Shown here one piece after another: positions 6,180 to 8,151 of a stretch of DNA of 8,151 bases (the first letter of the stretch is position 1; every line of letters starts with the position of its first letter). Both the position numbers and the translations under genes were made by a program. A model generated the notes under the pieces. The model saw only the letters and a list, made by a program, of their open reading frames with translations. It was not told the DNA's origin and searched no databases. The stretch is from JANRIC01 sp033765345 (lineage in GTDB: Bacteria; Bacteroidota; Bacteroidia; Cytophagales; Microscillaceae): contig JANRIC010000223.1 in the NCBI GenBank assembly GCA_033765345.1, positions 1 through 8,151 on the forward strand, given 5' to 3'.

Positions 6180-6232
6180 TATGTTGTAAAATTATTGACA
6201 AATGATTCTGTGCTTTGTTGCACTTGCTTTTG
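6170..6232. promoter_or_regulatory. candidate operator: 11-bp inverted repeat in the divergent intergenic region
   Basis: CAAAAGCAAGT (6170-6180) and ACTTGCTTTTG (6222-6232) are perfect reverse complements. They are separated by 41 bp and so lie 52 bp apart, close to five helical turns and on the same DNA face. They sit in the 187-bp space between the two divergent genes. The left half covers the -33 box proposed for the regulator, and the right half lies about 33 bp before the + strand gene's ATG. This is a good site for a dimeric or looping regulator, most simply the adjacent XRE protein. No clear promoter for the + strand gene was found. Confidence 0.55.
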
Positions 6233-6264
6233 TTTTTAGAAGGATTGTAAAAAACTCTATACTT

Positions 6265-7833
6265 ATGCCAATCACCATTCAGGATATTTTTCAGCACTTA
6301 GCCCAAAGATTCAAAGCCGATAAATCGGCTGATTTTCAGGGAGTATTTCATTTTATTTTTTCTTCAGATGAACCGACGCCCGTGGAATATACCGTAAAAA
6401 TTAATTCAGGAATCTGTGAGGTACTTCCTGGCTTACAAGGCATTCCGCAATGTACTGTCAAAACAGAGGCTTCTACCTATCTGGACATAGAGCTTGGAAA
6501 ACTGGACGCCCAAACAGCCCTGCTTGGTGGACGATTACAAATAGACCATCTGGGGGAAATGCTGCGCTTCAGTCAGCTTTTCAGAAAGTATTCACCGCCG
6601 CTTTCTTCACAAAAACCGATCACAGCTTCACCATCCCGAAAGCCGCAATCCGGCCCTTTGCTTGGACTCAAAATCCTGGATTTTACCAGACTGCTGCCCG
6701 GGCCGCTGGCCACGATGATGCTGGGTGATATGGGGGCGGAAGTCATCAAAATTGAAGCTCCCGATTTTTATGATTATACCCGAGATATGCCGCCCCACAA
6801 AGAAGGCGAATCCCTGAGTTATCTGGCTTTTGGGCGATCCAAAAGGAGCTTGTGCCTGGATTATCAGTCCGAAGAGGGCAGAAGCATCATCCTGGATTTG
6901 GTACAACAATCGGATATTCTTTTGGAACAGTTTCGCCCCGGAGTGATGCAAAAAATGGGCTTGGACTACGAAACCCTCAAAGCCATTCATCCTGCCCTGA
7001 TTTATGTATCTATTACGGGGTATGGGCAGACAGGCCCCTACGCTCATCTGGCTGGTCACGACCTCAATTATATCACCCTTGCCGGAATACTCAGTGGCAA
7101 CTCCGGGCAAACCCCACAAATCCCCTTGATACAAATTGCTGATATTGCTGGAGGTTCTTATATGGCTGTGACGGCTTGCCTTTCGGCACTTTATGCACGC
7201 AGTCAAAGCGGGCTAGGGCAGTGGGTAGACGTATCGATGATGGATGGAGCGATGCCACTGGCTGTAAATACTTTATCACTTTTTTGGGCGAATTATCAAA
7301 ATATCCGGCGTGAAGAGTTCCTACTCTCAGGAGGAATGCTGAATTATAACATTTACCCGACTCAGGACGGTCGTTTTGTGGCACTAGGTACTCTGGAACC
7401 CAAATTCTGGGAAAGATTCTGCGAGGCAGTCGGGAAGCCAGATTGGAAAAATCGTATGTATACCCAAAATCCCCAGGAATTACAAACCTACAAAGCCGAA
7501 CTTTCGGCACTTTTTCAAACACAAACAGGTGCTTACTGGCACGAGTGGGGCATTCAAAATGACTTATTGCTCAATCTGGTCTACGAACAGGGAGACATCG
7601 AGCACGACCCACAGGTCAAAGCCAGGCAGATGGTCATCGAGCAGGAACACCCCAAAGCTGGTAAGATTAAAAACCTAGGCGTACCCCTGAAATTCTCAGG
7701 CACACCTGCACAAGCTCAATGGGTAGCGCCAATGCTGGGCGAAGATTCTGTGGCGATTCTCCAAGAAATGGGCATTTCTGAGCAGAAGATTCAAGAACTT
7801 GTAGACCGAGGGATTTTGAAAATACCAGGTTAA
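6265..7833 (+). CDS. SCP2 domain fused to alpha-methylacyl-CoA racemase-type CoA-transferase
   Basis: I start this 522-residue protein at the ATG at 6265. An in-frame ATG at 6202 would add 21 hydrophobic/basic residues (LCFVALAFVFRR) that fit no domain and lie across the putative operator. Residues 1 to about 108 form an SCP2-like sterol/lipid-carrier domain (pattern ...VKINSGICEVLPG... TYLDIELGKLDAQTALLGG). A Ser/Pro/Lys-rich linker follows (about 110-130), then a class III CoA-transferase (CaiB/BaiF) fold from L133. Compared with Mycobacterium MCR, the catalytic trio is retained: H265 in GHDLNY (MCR H126), D293 in IADIAGG (D156) and E378 in GTLEPKFW (E241). This favours a racemase of 2-methyl-branched acyl-CoA over a transferase, although D266 next to H265 would also allow CoA transfer. 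The SCP2 domain may bind and deliver the acyl-CoA. Confidence 0.86.
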   Translation: MPITIQDIFQHLAQRFKADKSADFQGVFHFIFSSDEPTPVEYTVKINSGICEVLPGLQGIPQCTVKTEASTYLDIELGKLDAQTALLGGRLQIDHLGEMLRFSQLFRKYSPPLSSQKPITASPSRKPQSGPLLGLKILDFTRLLPGPLATMMLGDMGAEVIKIEAPDFYDYTRDMPPHKEGESLSYLAFGRSKRSLCLDYQSEEGRSIILDLVQQSDILLEQFRPGVMQKMGLDYETLKAIHPALIYVSITGYGQTGPYAHLAGHDLNYITLAGILSGNSGQTPQIPLIQIADIAGGSYMAVTACLSALYARSQSGLGQWVDVSMMDGAMPLAVNTLSLFWANYQNIRREEFLLSGGMLNYNIYPTQDGRFVALGTLEPKFWERFCEAVGKPDWKNRMYTQNPQELQTYKAELSALFQTQTGAYWHEWGIQNDLLLNLVYEQGDIEHDPQVKARQMVIEQEHPKAGKIKNLGVPLKFSGTPAQAQWVAPMLGEDSVAILQEMGISEQKIQELVDRGILKIPG

Positions 7834-7853
7834 ATTTTTTGAAGAATGGATTG

Positions 7854-7871
7854 TCTGACAATTTTTGTGAA
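7854..7871 (+). repeat. TCTGACAA-type repeat, first copy
   Basis: This 18-bp copy (TCTGACAATTTTTGTGAA) matches the copy at 7943-7960 at 15 of 18 positions in the same orientation, 89 bp away. It shares its first 10 bases exactly with the inverted copy at the window edge. Confidence 0.6.
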
Positions 7872-7942
7872 AAGACAGTAGTTATTGTTTGTTGTTAAGG
7901 TATCTCTTTAGCCTTCTGACTAACGGTTTAAAAAATTGGTTC

Positions 7943-8151
7943 TCTGACAAATTTTGTGGGTAACACATCTTGATTAGACTTGCTATCCACTAAACATTTG
8001 AAAGAATTGCTTGCCACGAATGCACGAATAAGTGCGTTTATTCGTGCATTCGTGGCAAAATTGATCATCAAGAGAGGAAATTGAATGCACTTTTTTATAG
8101 AATTATTGTTTGAAAATACTTGCATGGATCATTCCCACATCAATTGTCAGA
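7943..8151. mobile_element. putative MITE-like element with terminal inverted repeats
   Basis: TCTGACAAATTTTGTGGG (7943-7960) and the reverse complement of 8134-8151 (TCTGACAATTGATGTGGG) agree at 15 of 18 positions and face each other as terminal inverted repeats. They bound about 209 bp with no coding capacity and a long hairpin inside, which is the layout of a non-autonomous miniature transposable element. The right end coincides with the window edge, so the true boundary and any target-site duplication cannot be seen. It could also be one end of a larger insertion sequence. Confidence 0.45.
8011..8058. repeat. perfect 21-bp-stem hairpin with CACGAAT repeats
   Basis: The 21-bp arms at 8011-8031 and 8038-8058 are perfect reverse complements around a 6-nt loop (GTGCGT). 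Each arm contains two tandem copies of an 8-mer (CACGAATG at 8015-8022, CACGAATA at 8023-8030). GAATGCAC recurs at 8083-8090. Palindromes built from CACGAAT words are, from memory, widespread intergenic repeats in Bacteroidota. No T-run follows, so it does not look like a terminator. Confidence 0.9.

Larger units (their letters stand above)
7834..8151. other. gene-free right edge with repeats
   Basis: No believable coding region lies between the end of the racemase gene and the window edge. The stretch contains three TCTGACAA-type repeats, a perfect long hairpin and A/T-rich filler. The first repeat can form ATTGT-CTG-ACAAT (7850-7862) followed by T's, which might act as a weak terminator for the upstream gene. 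Confidence 0.6.

Noticed and set aside
6202..6264. Extended N-terminus of the SCP2/racemase protein from the ATG at 6202
   Set aside because: The 21 extra residues match no part of SCP2 and would put coding sequence across the 11-bp inverted repeat. The ATG at 6265 starts right at the domain.
6628..7206. 192-residue reading frame on the - strand inside the racemase gene
   Set aside because: It is the antisense shadow of a well-supported gene with intact catalytic residues.
7928..8125. 65-residue reading frame on the - strand
   Set aside because: It runs straight through the perfect hairpin and low-complexity DNA, has no recognisable domain and most likely is chance.

Overview
This window looks like part of a chromosome from a Bacteroidota bacterium, most likely of the Cytophagales/Saprospiria kind. 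The evidence is a GldA/GldF gliding-type ABC exporter pair, very A/T-rich intergenic DNA, no Shine-Dalgarno sequences before the start codons, and one good match to the Bacteroidota -7 promoter element (TAnnTTTG). Genus and species cannot be told from the sequence.

Left part (1-4024, + strand). A nearly perfect 9-bp A/T tandem array (1-107) and an A/T-rich leader precede gldA (ATPase) and gldF (six-helix permease). The expected partner gldG does not follow. Instead come eboA and eboB, the first two genes of the ebo cluster, which in cyanobacteria is implicated in moving a scytonemin precursor to the periplasm. The usual eboC-F genes are absent: eboB ends at a strong intrinsic terminator (4077-4115). 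Degenerate tandem repeats with a 7-bp period fill the gldA-gldF gap and recur after gldF.

Middle (4116-4577). This gene-free stretch holds hairpins and a 200-bp inverted doublet (4287-4486). Its two 71-nt arms have identical ends and diverged middles, yet each arm keeps the same internal helix in the same register. It resembles a REPIN/BIME-like or structured-RNA element that I do not recognise.

Right part (4578-7833). A divergent pair shares a 187-bp intergenic region. On the - strand is an XRE-type regulator with a degenerate IrrE-like middle and a C-terminal cysteine cluster like that of the RamB/PrpR acyl-CoA-responsive regulators. On the + strand is an SCP2 lipid-carrier domain fused to an alpha-methylacyl-CoA racemase-type class III CoA-transferase fold with its catalytic His, Asp and Glu retained. 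An 11-bp perfect inverted repeat between them, with half-sites 52 bp apart, is a good operator candidate. The arrangement suggests a compact module that senses and processes acyl-CoA.

Right edge (7834-8151). There are no genes here. It holds three copies of a TCTGACAA-type sequence (two direct, one inverted at the window edge) and a perfect 21-bp-stem hairpin between the inverted pair, consistent with a MITE-like element that may continue past the window.
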